The notes beneath the pieces are model-generated. The model ran no database searches and was not told where the DNA came from. It was given only the letters and a program-made list of their open reading frames with translations. Below, piece after piece: positions 1-11,800 of a stretch of 64,000 nucleotides of DNA; position 1 is the first letter of the stretch, and each line of letters starts with the position of its first letter. Origin of the DNA: Symbiodinium natans (Eukaryota; Sar; Dinophyceae; Suessiales; Symbiodiniaceae); contig CAJNDS010000846.1 of the NCBI GenBank assembly GCA_905221605.1, positions 667,501 to 731,500 of the forward strand, written 5' to 3'. A program made the position numbers and the translations under genes.

Positions 1-58
1 CTGCAAAGTCGTATGCGCATCAGTCTGGCACAGTTGCAGCAAGCACTGCTCGCAGTCT
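1..58 (-). CDS. Candidate partial exon at the left edge
   Basis: The minus strand reads DCEQCLLQLCQTDAHTTLQ after an AAG acceptor, running off the window. The plus strand of the same block is also open (QSRMRISLAQLQQALLAVLQ), so strand is not certain. Confidence 0.3.
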
Positions 59-96
59 TGCAGTATGAAAAACCCTAAGCCCTAAACGACCCACGC

Positions 97-189
97 CCGA
101 GTCCCGAGGACCGGCGCTGGCAGCGTTGCGATCGAAGGTATCGCTGAGCCTCAGCTCAACTTTGGGCAGCGTGATACCCAGGCTTGCAC
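97..189 (-). CDS. Candidate exon
   Basis: 93 nt. Acceptor CTCAG|GTGCAA. Reads ASLGITLPKVELRLSDTFDR then NAASAGPRDS. GC donor TCGG|GCGTGG. Not recognised. Confidence 0.5.
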
Positions 190-2620
190 CTGAGGGTTCT
201 GACATTTGGGGGCTTAAGGTTTAGGGGCTTCGAGAGGTATGGGGTAGTAAGGGTGCCTTTGAAGGGGATGGTTCAAAGTGCTGCTCCCAAGCACGGAGAC
301 ACTTATGAGGTTTCCCGCCTCTAACATTCTTGATCGGTCGGGGGCAGCACGCCTTCCAAGCAGCTTCATGGGGGCCATGGAGGAAACTACTCGGTGCGCG
401 GCGCACCTCTCGCCGTGCGTTTTCGTGCAGAGATTGAAAATTAAGATGGCTGGAATTTGCAAAAAATGGTGCTATTTACAAGGTACTCGGCGTCCTGAGA
501 GGTGGGAGCGCGTTATAAACGGCACTCTAAGGGGGAAACACGTATTTTAGTGTTTTCGCCTAGGGAATTCACTCCCTTTAAGGAGTTCTGAAATGCCTAA
601 AACTACTTTCCGTTTTCAAGGATTTTAGGGCTTTCAGGGGTTTAGAGTTTAGGGGCTTAGGGATGTTTTAAGGTGTAGGGCTTTATAGGAAAAGTTGCTT
701 GAGGATTCTGGGGCAGTAGGATTTCCGGAATCAGGTTTTGGGAAAACCTCAACGCAGAACCTCAAACCCAGAGACCTCGACCCTAAGCCCCACATCCTCA
801 ATCCTCAGTCCTAGCCCTAAACCCTGGGACAAAGCAGAGCCGTAAGTACCCTTAAACCCCCTAAGCCCTATACACCCTAAACCCTAAACCCTAACCCCCC
901 CCAAGCCCATAGGGCGGATTTAGCAAGTCGGAGGGCTACGGTTTAAGTCTTAGCATCTGCAGAGTTGCCAGAGGCCTAAACCCCGAAGCCCAACATCAAG
1001 GCTAAACTCCAAGCCCCAAACCCTGCAAACTGGAGCACTAAATGACTGAGGACATGCTGGCAAGTTGCAATAGGGGGGGCGGAATTATCCCCCCCCCCCC
1101 CACCCCCCCCCAGCCACCCCACCCAAGAAACCGAAGGAAACCACGCGGCGAGATACGCGCCGCGCTCCAACTACTCGTGGGAAGCTTCCGTAGACGGAAC
1201 GCTGGAAACCCGAAACCCTGATTGCCCTAAACCCCGGGTCCTGAATCTAACCCCCTACACCCTCAACTCTGAAAACCCTGGTAACAGGATTGAGGGCCTT
1301 CGGATATGCCCCTCAGCTCCACAAGAACACTCCTCAGCTCCATGCCTGATGTCCCCCCCTTGCAGACAGGCATAGTCGCAAGCGGGCAGCTTAGAGTGCA
1401 CCGCCCTCGAAGGGTCTATGCGCACAGTTGCCTCATGCAGCATGTGAGACGCATAGGGTGTTGGAGCCTTACTTTCTGCATCTTTGGGGCTTTATATCGT
1501 GTTTAGGGCTAGTTGAGGGTTTCTTTGTCATGAAGTGCCACGACTCAGGTCCATGGGGCAGCGAGCTCAATCATGCATTCAAATCAGCGGGTTCTGTAGT
1601 GGGATTGCTGCTGATGCGCTTGATGATCAGTGGTGCTTCGCGTTTACCTTTGCCTCCAGTGTAATCACCTACGTGATAGCTTCGGGCCTCGTACATGGAT
1701 GCAGACAAGCCCAGCTTGAGGTGGCTAAACCCAAGCCCCCAACAACGCCTCAAAGCCTGAAAGCTACTGACTTCCCAGATCTCCGCCCGTGCTCCAGGTT
1801 GCCCATAAATACGTTTCGGGTTTAGGGTTTAGGGTTTAGGGTTTGGGGTTTGGGGTTTAGGGTTTAGGGTTTGCCCATAAATACATCACATGACTGGCCC
1901 AAGGACACTGAGCAGAGTCGGGTGCGGGGCTGTCAGTTCAGCACATGGTCCGGGAATGACAAGACTAACGAGCTTGTTCTCCTCAAGATGTAGAGGGTCC
2001 ATCCCCCTTTCATGCTGCGATGTGGCATAGGCCCACAAAGCAGTGGCAATGCTCTGGCTGCACCACTCCGTGCCTCAGTCGGGCGGCTTTTAGGCTCCAG
2101 GCTGAACAGGGAATGGGAACCCTAAACCCTAAGCCCTAATGAAACCCTGAACTCTGAACCCTAAACAGCTAATTAAACCCTAAACTTAAGCCCTAAACCC
2201 TAAACTGGCCCTAAACCCTAAACCCTAAACCCTAAACCCTAAAGCCTAAACTGAAGCCCTAAACCCTAAACTTAAGCCCTAAACCCTAAACCATCCTGAA
2301 GCCCCTCCACCGGGTCCTCAGGTCTTGCATCTCACACTGGAGGAATAGCCGCTTTAGCCCACAACACTAGAAGCCCTGAAAACCCTAAACACCCTCAGAA
2401 AACCTATAAACCCAATATAAACCCTAAGCACCGTGTAAAACCCTACAAACCCGATAAACCCTATAAGCCCTAAAAGCAAACCCTACAAACCCTATATATC
2501 CAAAACCCCCTAAAAACCATAATAACTTATAACTAAACCCTATAAGCGCCGTGTACCCTACCAACCATATGTCGATTCCCAATGTGCCTGGTGGCATTTC
2601 GCAGTGGGAAGGGGTCGTGC

Positions 2621-2713
2621 AAAGAGCCGCCGGCATCGCAGCGCAGCTGCAGCCCAGAGTGTCATGGAAGCATCCTCAGGCGCGTTCAGGAAGCAGGGCG
2701 CTTTGTCAGCTAC
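2621..2713 (-). CDS. Candidate exon
   Basis: 93 nt. Acceptor CCAAG|GTAGCT. Reads VADKAPCFLNAPEDASMTLW then AAAALRCRRLF. GC donor TTT|GCACGA. Good open frame in a repeat-free island; not recognised. Confidence 0.55.
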
Positions 2714-2716
2714 CTT

Positions 2717-2803
2717 GGGTTTAGGGTTTAGGGTTTAGGGTTTAGGGTTTAGGGTTTAGGGTTTAGGGTTTAGGGTTTAGGGTTTAGGGTTTAGGGTTTA
2801 GGG
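2717..2803. repeat. TTTAGGG array
   Basis: About 12 near-perfect copies directly next to the acceptor of a candidate exon (2621-2713). Confidence 0.95.
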
Positions 2804-3081
2804 CTTATGGGGTTTAGGGCTTGCGGCTTAGGGGGTGAGCAGTGAGCCCTGAATTTTGAACAATAGGGTTCTTCTTGTATAACATCTTTGCCGCCGTGAG
2901 CTTCCAGAAAGCCCTGTGAACCCTGGAGCTACGAGCCTAAACCCTGAACATCCCTGACCTCGAATATAGGGGTCGGAAAAATTACTAAGAATATTCCCTA
3001 AGGTCCCTTGGAAATGTTTCTATCACAACCCCCCAAAACCCTATTCGAATTATTCAGCCCCCTATATTCGACTCCTTTGTC

Positions 3082-3142
3082 CTGTGGGCGCATGCTCGCC
3101 AAGGTGGACTCGGCGGACAGAATGGGAAAGGCGTGCTGGAGC
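3082..3142 (-). CDS. Candidate exon
   Basis: 61 nt. Acceptor CTCAG|GCTCCA. Reads LQHAFPILSAESTLASMRPQ. GA donor CAG|GACAAA. Confidence 0.45.
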
Positions 3143-3164
3143 CTGAGGTTGATAGAGAGGGTTC

Positions 3165-3300
3165 AAGGTTCAGGGTTTAGGGTTCAGGGTTCAGGGTTTA
3201 GGGTTTAGGGTGTAGGGTTTAGGGTTTAGGGTTTAGGGTTTAGGGTTTAGGGTTTAGGGTTTAGGGTTTAGGGTTTAGGGTTTAGGGTTTAAGGTTTAGG
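3165..3300. repeat. TTTAGGG array with TTCAGGG variants
   Basis: Begins with mixed TTCAGGG/TTTAGGG, then a long homogeneous TTTAGGG run. Confidence 0.95.
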
Positions 3301-3621
3301 CTCCCCTGCCACACGAATGTTGTACCCAACAAGAACAACAAATACATTGGCTAGAGTGTGGAGAACACTTGGAAGCGACAGAACACTCCCAGAGCAAGCT
3401 CTGCGCCGGGCTGGTTTGCAATGATTCGAGAGGGCTTATTCTCATTCTCTCGCTCTCTCTGGCTCGATCTCTCTTTAAGGGAGAAACCAACATCCGCCAA
3501 CCCAGGCACCTTCCTTACTTCCTTTGATGTTCCTGCGGCTTCCTCAAGACCCAGCTGCCCCAACCCACAAACCGCAACAAACCCATAAAACCCTACAAAC
3601 CCCTAAATCGAACCCTGAAAC

Positions 3622-3725
3622 CCATCAAACCCATCAAACCCATCAAACCCATCAAACCCATCAAACCCATCAAACCCATAAAACCCATAAAACCCGTAAA
3701 TCCCACAAAACCCATCAACCCATAA
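3622..3725. repeat. AAACCCATC short tandem repeat
   Basis: Seven or more copies of a 9-bp unit grading into AAACCCATA/AAACCCTAC. A diverged relative of the CCCTAAA repeats. Confidence 0.9.
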
Positions 3726-3967
3726 ACCCTACAAACCCCTAGGCCGAACCCTGAGACCCCCGAAGCCGCAAGCGCCTGGCGGCGGCCCAGGCGGCTGAGG
3801 AGACAGCCGCAGGCGAAGCTGAGGGTGGGTGGGCCTTCCAGGGAGGGTGCTGGGGGTCTCTAGGACTTTGAGTTTTTAGGGTTTGGGGTCTGGGGTTTAG
3901 GGTTTAGGGTTTAGGGTTCTAGTTCTATGACAGTGAACTCGAAACCCTAAACCTATAAGGCTAGAGG

Positions 3968-4073
3968 TTGGGATGTTACCCCTTTTTGCTAACAGCCCTT
4001 AATCGGCAGTATAGTACCCCCCCCTCATATCATCCCCATTGAGGACAGTTAGCATAAGGGGGAACATCCCAAG
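3968..4073. mobile_element. R4-family inverted-repeat element
   Basis: Starts TTGGGATGTTACCCC and ends GGGGGAACATCCCAA. The inner part is also roughly palindromic (TTGCTAACAG ... CAGTTAGCAT). Lies between candidate exons. Confidence 0.7.
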
Positions 4074-4142
4074 TTAGAGGTTGTAAGCCCCAAACCCTCA
4101 ACACTCGACCGCTGCTAATCTCCAGCTTCTGTGAGCTGGCGC

Positions 4143-4175
4143 CTCCAGGCGCTCGCAGAGTTGTGAAAGGAGCTC
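4143..4175 (-). CDS. Candidate exon
   Basis: 33 nt. Acceptor TTGAG|GAGCTC. Reads ELLSQLCERLE. GC donor GAG|GCGCC. Confidence 0.45.
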
Positions 4176-4547
4176 CTCAAGGAAGCAAACATGCATTCCT
4201 CTCGAATACATTTGGGGGGGCGGGGGGTTGGGGGTTAGGGTTAGGGGGTAGGGGTTAGAGCTTGGGGGTTAGGGGTTAGGGTTTAGGGTTTAGGGTTTAG
4301 GATTTAGGGTTTAGGGATTAGGGTTTAGGGTTTGGCTCTGGCGTCCATGTTTGGGAATCTGAATAAAGGGCAGCCCGAATAGAGAACAACCCCACCCCAC
4401 AAGTGAGGCAAGGCTTGAAAGGCCGAGCCTTGGCCCGTCACTGCAGCCACAAACAAACCCGAAACTCCCTCCTATAAACCTCGAACGCCTAAACCCTCTA
4501 ACCCTAAGCCCTAAACCCTAAACCCTAAATTACCCCGAATCCCAAAC

Positions 4548-4680
4548 CCTAAACCTCAAACCCTAAACCCTAAACCTCAAACCCTAAACCCCCCAAACCC
4601 TGAACCCTGAACCCTGAACCCTGAACCCTGAACCCTGAACCCTGAACCCTGAACCCTAAACCCTAAACCCCAAACCCTAG
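4548..4680. repeat. CCCTAAA array with a CCCTGAA core
   Basis: About eight uninterrupted CCCTGAA (TTCAGGG) units near 4597-4656, flanked by CCCTAAA. Confidence 0.95.
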
Positions 4681-4692
4681 CCTCAACTTGAC

Positions 4693-4755
4693 CGCGCCAT
4701 CCTTGGCCATTGGTCCGTCGCCCTTTACTCGAGAGAGGCGGCCCAAGGCCCAGGC
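4693..4755 (-). CDS. Candidate exon
   Basis: 63 nt. Acceptor GGGAG|GCCTGG. Reads AWALGRLSRVKGDGPMAKDG then A. GT donor GCG|GTCAAG. Sits between telomere-like arrays on both sides. Confidence 0.5.
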
Positions 4756-5472
4756 CTCCCGAGCGTAAGGGTTTCGGGTTTTTGGATGTATAGGGTTTAG
4801 GGTTTTGGGGTTTCGGGTTTAGGGTTTAAGGTCTAGGGTTTAGGGTTTAGGGTCTAGGGTTTAGGGTCTAGGGTCTAGGGTTTAGGGTGTATCGGGTCTA
4901 GGGGCTCGGGGTCGACGGTTTCTCTGCTATACTCGATTCTTGACCAAGGTCCTGCCTGCTTGGCCAGCTGAAGTCCCGTTGCCCGAGGCATCCTCGCATG
5001 CAATGTTGGGTTGGGTAAACAGGCAGCTGGCATTGCTTGGGCTTGCGGCTGATATGACTTCCACAGGGCCTATAGGGCTTACAGTTTGGGGCAAAGCTGG
5101 TGCAGAAGGTCTCCATCTAGGATTCAGCTTTGGGCAAGGGTTTCAGGGTCGGTGAAGTGCATTTCTTGAGCTCAACATCCATCGGCTAGAAACCCTGCCC
5201 CGACGCGCTTGAACTGGAGTCCAAATAAAACGAGTTCTACCTGAAACCTCCACTGAAGTTCCTTTTTGGGGTTTGCTACAGCATTCTGTAGTATTGTACA
5301 CAAAAAGGGTATTATATTGCGAGCCTTTTCGGTAGACCCCTGATGAGGGCCCTAAACCCTAAACCCGAAACCCTAAACCCTAAACACTAAACCCTAAACC
5401 CTACACATCTCTACACCCTACACCCTAAACCCTAAACCTAAACCCTACCCCAAAGGCTTGTTCTGCGGTCAC

Positions 5473-5566
5473 AGGGCCGCTTAGCCAGCGCGGAACGAAG
5501 CTGCCGGAGTCCGGACCTTTGTCCAGCGCCGAGGCGGTGCACCAGGGCCGTGAGGGTGGAGATGTC
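5473..5566 (-). CDS. Candidate exon
   Basis: Acceptor CACAG|GACATC. Reads DISTLTALVHRLGAGQRSGL then RQLRSALAKRP. GT donor at CCCT|GTGACC, or GC donors a little earlier. Basic helix; not recognised. Confidence 0.5.
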
Positions 5567-6269
5567 CTGTGAGTTTAGGGTTTAGGGTTTAGGTTTAGGG
5601 TTTGGGGTTTAGGGTTTAGGGGTTTAGGGTTTAGGGCTCGTAGAGGTCTAGGGTGTAGGCTTGCAGCGGTTGTTTAGGTTTGAGGGTTTGTGAGTTCAGG
5701 GTTCAGTGAATACTTAGGGTTTCTTGGATGGGCTCGCATCGCGAATGTATGATCTTTCGACATGAAGTTAGCAAAAATATGTGAGCTCTGGGATACGAGC
5801 GGATGAACAAACTCTACATCCACTTCATGCGAAGTCGGGTTTCAATACTAGTATCTCCAAAGGGACACCAATATATAGGACACCAATATATACACACTCA
5901 CTTATATTTGCAAGGAACCAGTAACATAAGCCCTGTGTCATATTCGGAAACACTTTTGGAGGGAACCGCCTGGGCTCCAATGTTTAGGGCATGGTTAGAG
6001 CCCTAGGCTTAGAGCTTCAGAATCCCAACTTTTTTTGTTGCAGCCGGTCTGAGGACCATCTTATCAGCTTACAACCATAACTCACAGCCAAGATGGCTTT
6101 GGGGTTCTTCAGGCGTGCACGAGCAAAACAGGCCGAGGGCACCAGTTGCTCGCAGTTGGCTGGCTCAAGCTGCCCCAGCAGCTTCTCCAGCTCTGCTGGC
6201 CTTAGAGGTTTAGGGTTTAGGGTTTAGGGCTTCGGGTTTAGCCCTCAGACCCGACGTTACGCCGCAGCA

Positions 6270-6510
6270 GAGCACACGAATGGCCAGAGCACCCATGCCC
6301 GCACAATGATAACGTCCAGTGCGTGCGAATGGCCAGATCATCCATGCCCGCACGATGATAACGTCTGTGTGACCAGTGCGTGCGAATGGCCAGAGCACCC
6401 ATGCCCGCACAATGATAACGTCCAGTGCGTGCGAATGGCCAGAGCAGCCATGCCAGTGCGATGATAACGTCCGCGTGATGCCCGCACGACGTCCGTTGAC
6501 CATGCGAATG
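6270..6510. repeat. Minisatellite, unit about 48-57 bp
   Basis: Four to five imperfect copies of 'gcgaatggccagagcaccca' followed by 'tgcccgcacaatgataacgtcca'. Creates spurious long ORFs on both strands. Confidence 0.85.
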
Positions 6511-6524
6511 GCCACGGCATCCAC

Positions 6525-6590
6525 ATCCTGCATGTGCCTGCAGCCCCGCGCAAGGGCTGCAGCGTACTCTTTGTCAGGCTCATTCATAGC
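6525..6590 (-). CDS. Possible exon
   Basis: The minus strand reads NEPDKEYAAALARGCRHMQD then VDAVAIRM, next to a minisatellite. The adjacent 6600-6690 stretch reads EVLVVTDRRYVLLKHGHTVV in another frame and may be a separate exon. No family recognised. Confidence 0.3.
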
Positions 6591-8142
6591 ACTTCGGGCT
6601 GGAAGACGCTGACGACTGTGTGGCCATGCTTGAGGAGTACATAGCGACGATCCGTGACCACAAGTACCTCCTCTGGCAAATCCACGCAGCACGTGCGGCC
6701 GTCTCCGTGCAGTCTGCTGAGTAGGTTTTGCGCACGCATTTCTCTCCTGCAAGAAAGACGACATTCCTGCATATGTTCGGGAACCCTTAACCCTAAACTT
6801 CCAAGCCCCTCCACCCCTAAACCCGTGATAATGTGTTTTTACGCCCGCCACCCCGCCCGACGCGTTCTACACTAACATGCACTTTTAATAAAAACAGGAT
6901 ATTAACATAATCCTTCTTGCTGTTGCCCTCACCGACGAGAAATACGGTATTTGCGAGGTTTTTGCCATTCCCGCAAGCCCCGCCCGAATAAATGCGCGGC
7001 AAGACGCGGGGTCTGAGCGGGGTTTAGGGTTTAGGGTTTCCCACTACTTAACCATCCTCAACGCCAGCCCTGTGTGAGGTATCAGGGTTGAGCGTAACTA
7101 TAGGGCCCAGCGGCCTAAACCCCTAAACCCTGCGCCTTAAGCTTTTGGGGGTTTGTGTTGCAGTTTCTCGGCTCGGCTGCGTTGGGCTCGGGAGCAACAA
7201 CCGCGCGCGCATCTGAAAAAGGACCTCCTGGTCCACTTTAGGGTTTTCGAGTCCTGATATGTTCTGATCCTGCAGAGCTACACAGGCAGGTGGTCATAAC
7301 TTCACTACACAAGCAGGTGGTCATAACCCTTATACAGCGAAGTCAGCAGCGCAGACGCCGTGTGAAGCCCAGGGGCGACCGGGCTGCAGCCAGCTTCGAT
7401 CGCAGCTGCCGCGCCATGCCGCTTTTCAGGCAATTGTTGATTCAGGGCTTAGCGGGGCTTTTGGGGGGGCTTTGTTGATGCAAGGTTTAGGGCTTAAAAT
7501 CTTAGGGTCTTCGGGGTCTTAGGGGTCTTGCGGTCTTAGGGTCTTGGGGTCTTAGGGGTCTTAGGGTCTTAAGGTCTTAACGGTTTAGGGTTTACGGTTT
7601 AGGGTTTAGGGTTTATAAAGGTTTTAGAGGGTTTAGAGCACTGCGCTGCGGCTTGTAGGTTTTGACCGAGGGTCCATGCTTGCCATATGGACGTCTTGGA
7701 TTGCTGGGGCGGATCTGGGCTTCAAAGCCTTCGCTGGCGCAGGTTCATAGATCGACTTGCTCGGGTGCGGTGAACAAGTCTTAGGGTGGAGGGTTAGGTT
7801 TAGGGCTGAGGGTTTAGGGCTGAGGGTTTAGGGCTTAGGGTTTAGGGTTTATGTTGGAAGTTTCACTCTACCCTGCCTTTAGGATATAAGTGATAACTAG
7901 GATTCGAGATGCTGTCTGACAGGCAGGCGGCTGGACTCTGAACCAAAACGCCTGAACGCGGAGACTTGCCAGGTCTCTTGGGCTGGACATTCTAAAGCCT
8001 AAGCTGTCAACCCCACAGCCGAGATGCCATTCGGGGCAGTGGTTCTCATCTCGACTCATGAACCCCAGGTTTAGGGTTTAGGGCTAGGGTTAGGGTTTAG
8101 GGTTTCGGGTTTAGGGTTGACTGCCTCACGGCATTGTCTCGC

Positions 8143-8200
8143 TGGCGTCGTAGTGCATCTGCCTCTGCCTGATGCGCAGCTTTTGGCGGGCTTTGGTGGG
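8143..8200 (-). CDS. Possible exon
   Basis: Repeat-free block. One minus frame reads AAHQAEADALRRQRDNA, coiled-coil-like. Another frame of the same block is also open, so frame and edges are uncertain. Confidence 0.3.
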
Positions 8201-8818
8201 CGCTATGCTTGGATTTGGCATAAAGAAGCGGCTGAACTAAACTACTCCAAAAAAAACTGAACTAGACTAAACGGCTTCAGCAGCTGCTCCCCAACTCCGA
8301 GTTCTCATGCAAAGGGCGAAGATCGACATGCAGGGCTCACCGAGCCTGTGAGGAACGGGCGCTCAAGACTTAAACCGACACTCGAATACCTCCCGGGCCA
8401 AAGGTGAAGAACTCGCGGAGGCCCCCAATCCGGGGCCTCGAGCGCAATTTGCCGCTCTTCCTTTTTCGGTGTTCTTGGGGTGCCTGGACTCTGGGACTCC
8501 TCTATCCCTGGATACCCCCCCTGGCACCGCAACCTCTGTTCTTGACGCGCAGCAGACCTGTTCTTGGCTGAGGATGCCGAGCTCGGAGGCACGCAAGGCT
8601 CCGGCCCCCCCCTCCCCCTCCCCCCCAGAATTTGGAACCTGTCCTAGGATGGCCCTTAATATTCCGAAATATGATCCTCTTAAACCCAAATAACGGAGAA
8701 TATAAAATATCCCAAGGGCCTACTTAGTTTCATTGTACCCTTTTGTGTCTTCAAGTTCTGCATGGGGGTGTGATAGATGTGGTAGACTCGCGGACACAGC
8801 GCATTCCAAGTCCGAGGC

Positions 8819-8898
8819 CTTGCTCTTGGACAGTGTCAGGGCGGAAGCAGCCTCTGCCAACTCTGCCGCCTGTGCAAATTCGAGCAAGGCCGTTGCCG
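8819..8898 (-). CDS. Candidate Ala-rich helical exon
   Basis: 80 nt. Between CTCAAG|CGGCAA and AAG|GCCTCG (GC donor). Reads ATALLEFAQAAELAEAASAL then TLSKSK. Confidence 0.55.
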
Positions 8899-11800
8899 CT
8901 TGAGGGCTTTGGCGGATTGGGGTTTAGGGTTGAGGGTTTAGGGTTTAGGGTTTAGGGTTTAGGAGGATTAAGGGCTGAGGGTTTCAGATTGAGGGCTTAG
9001 GCTTTAGGATGAGGGTTCAGGGCCTACAAAGCTGGGATCAGGATTGGCAAGCAAGTGAGGTTGCTTGCACGGCCAAGCAACAAGCAGGTGAGGTTGCTTA
9101 CACGGGCACCCAACAGAGAATGCAGCTTCATTGCGAGCATACTTAGCATGGGTAATTCGGAATCAAGCTCCGATTTCCGTTGCCAAAGGCATAGCAAGGT
9201 ACCATTGCCTCCATCCGGAAACCTCACCCGAAACCCTAAACTAAACCCTAAACCCAGCAATCTTGACTTGGAACGGCTTGCATTCGTTTGGCCAACTTTC
9301 TCCTCCTTAGTCCCCCGGCAAACTTCAGAAAGTGAGAACATGGTTCAAGGATGATTAACGCTAAGAGTCTCTCTTAGGATACCTTTTGTGGTATGGGGTA
9401 GGGGCATTGCAACTTTTTTGAGTTTACTGTAGGCCTTGGTCAAGCTCGCGCCACTGAACTCCAAGCCGCCGGCCTTATTGAACTCCTCGCGTTGCTGGGC
9501 CAAGGCGGATTGAAGGGCCTGGAACGACCGAGGCACGGGCAAGCAACAGCCTCCTGTGTAACGACCCGGCCGGATCCATGGTTCAGTTATACAATACATC
9601 CTGCCCGTAATCTCCTGCAAGGCATCCAACATGCAATGAGGCCAACAAAGGCAAAGATTGGGGGGGATGGAATCAGCAACTCGGCTGTTCAGGACGCTTC
9701 TCGGCTTCGGGCCTTGAAAGCAACGAAGCAAAGCACATTGCACTGGATTGCAATGTGTCGTGGTGTAATCTATGCTGCAGATTGGCGCTACAGCTTTTGG
9801 TAACGAAGATGATGAGTGATTGATGACAACGACGAAAATGACAAATTGAAACATTGAATAATCATGATGATAAAAATGATAATCAGAACGCAATGATAAT
9901 CCGGGTACTGATCATGATAACAAACAAGTAATCGTATTCATCCTAAAGATAACCATAATCGATAATCGGCATCGTACTGATAGTCACGATAAAACAGCAG
10001 ACTCGACATAAGAAAGAAAAGCTAGGACTGCTAATGATGGTAATGCGGACACTAAGCAGTAATAGTACTGATTCAGTAACTAACGACAACCGTGATAACA
10101 ATGATGCTAAGCGGTGATAATGGTGATGATGATAGCTATAGTGATGACCAGAATGAAAAGGACAACAGCAATTCGAATGGTATTGATGCTGACAATAACC
10201 ATAATGATACTCATGCAACTGGTGATCGTCAGGATATGTGATACTGATGATAAGTCATGCCATTCTGCCGGAAGGAGCACCTGCTCCTGGCCACTCCGCA
10301 GCTGGGCGAGCTCCTCACAGGGATCCCAAAAAGGCAGATGGGGGGGGGGGGGTGCCTTCATGGACGCTTAACGTCTATTCTGCGCGTGCTCGTTGTTTCC
10401 TTGACCAATTCTGAAACTGGGTTCTCGTTTGGCGCTTCAACACGGAAGGCGTTCTATCGGATCGCTTTTTGGCTGAAAGAGGCCACGAAGATCTCGAGGA
10501 GACGGTCAACGGAGAAGATCGTAAGATGGACACTTAAAGGCCATACTGCACGTGCGTGCCTTGTAAACAAATGCTTTACGAAGGAAACACCCGCAGAATA
10601 GACGCAACGCACCCGCAGAATAGACTCAATGCACCCTTAGCATCAGCAGACTGTGTTGTGCGGAGGGTGCGGAGGGCGCGGAGGGCGAGGAACGCGCGGA
10701 GCGCGCAGAGGGCGCAGAGCGCGCGGAGGGCGCGGAGGGCGCGGAGGGCGCGGAGGGCGCAGAGGGCGCGGAGCGCGCGGAGGGCGCGGAGGGCGCGGAC
10801 GGCGCGGAGGGGCGTCCACGTGTCCCCGCTCCCTGCCCTCCGTCAACCTCCATGCACAGTCCACCCCTCCCCACGCCACGCCCCTCTCCCAGCAACATGT
10901 TCCGAACCCTCAATCAGTCAGTATTTATGGGACAATCGTGGTGTTCAGGACCCCAAGGTTTGCCGGGTTCGTTATCACGACACTTTGGGAGACCTTCGGG
11001 CCTCCTTCTTCCTCCCCGGGGTGTACGGATCGCGTAGTTCATCAGGGCTTAGGGTGGTGGGCTTAATTTCTGGCCTGTATGAAATGCTTTTGGGTTTAGA
11101 AAAACATGGTCACGGTAGGCCCTGAAGGGGTGAAGCCGCAGACCACAGAAATCTAGGAATGGAAGAGGTCCCTTCTCAGTATAATACCCCAAACCCTAAA
11201 CCCTAAACCCTAAACCGCAATTGGGCTATCATCAAAGACTCCCTGGACCATACATTACTTTGAGCAACCCCACACAAACACCAAACCAGACCGTAGAATC
11301 AGATATAACCATACATATATATATATATATATACATATATACACACATACATATTACTGGCAGGATGAAATCTATTGTCTATATATATATATATATATAT
11401 GTGGATCAGAATCTGTACAGATAGAGGAATCCCGGGACCATCGGCTTCGGGGCCCCAGGTGATCCTGCGCAGCTTCCTCCTTCTCCTGTCGGAGAGCTGC
11501 AACTTCTGCCTGAAAGGGGCTGGGTTTAGGGTTTAGGGTCTAGGGTCTAGGGTCTAGGGTCTGAGGTTTAGGGTTGGGGGTTTGCGATGTTCGTGGTACC
11601 TTTTTGGGGTCCGTACTTAAAGGGGATCCTACCATTTTGTGTTCCATATTTGGGGTCCCGTATTTCGTAAACCCCTCTATAGGTTCGGCTTTCTAAGGGC
11701 CCCCTACTAGGCTGAGATCAGTGAAACATGGCATGGAATCTCAACTCATGCCGCCCCTCGTGCTGCAAACTCTCCTGTCTGGGTTCATCCTGTGAACTTG

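Noticed and set aside
1816-1870. True chromosome end
   Set aside because: The arrays are short, scattered through the whole window in both orientations and inside genes, so they are interstitial.
3748-3838. Plus-strand Ala-rich frame RKRLAAAQAAEETAAGEAEG
   Set aside because: Looks like a possible exon but lies on the opposite strand to all supported exons and has no homology or clear splice partners.
6270-6510. CRISPR-like array
   Set aside because: Irregular spacing, imperfect units and no spacers of even length; eukaryotic context.
6210-6851. 213-codon minus-strand ORF
   Set aside because: Much of it is a minisatellite. Only short parts (6525-6690) look like exons, and in different frames.
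10626-11125. Arg/Gly- and Pro-rich ORFs up to 189 codons
   Set aside because: Caused by a 9-bp GC-rich tandem repeat open in several frames on both strands.
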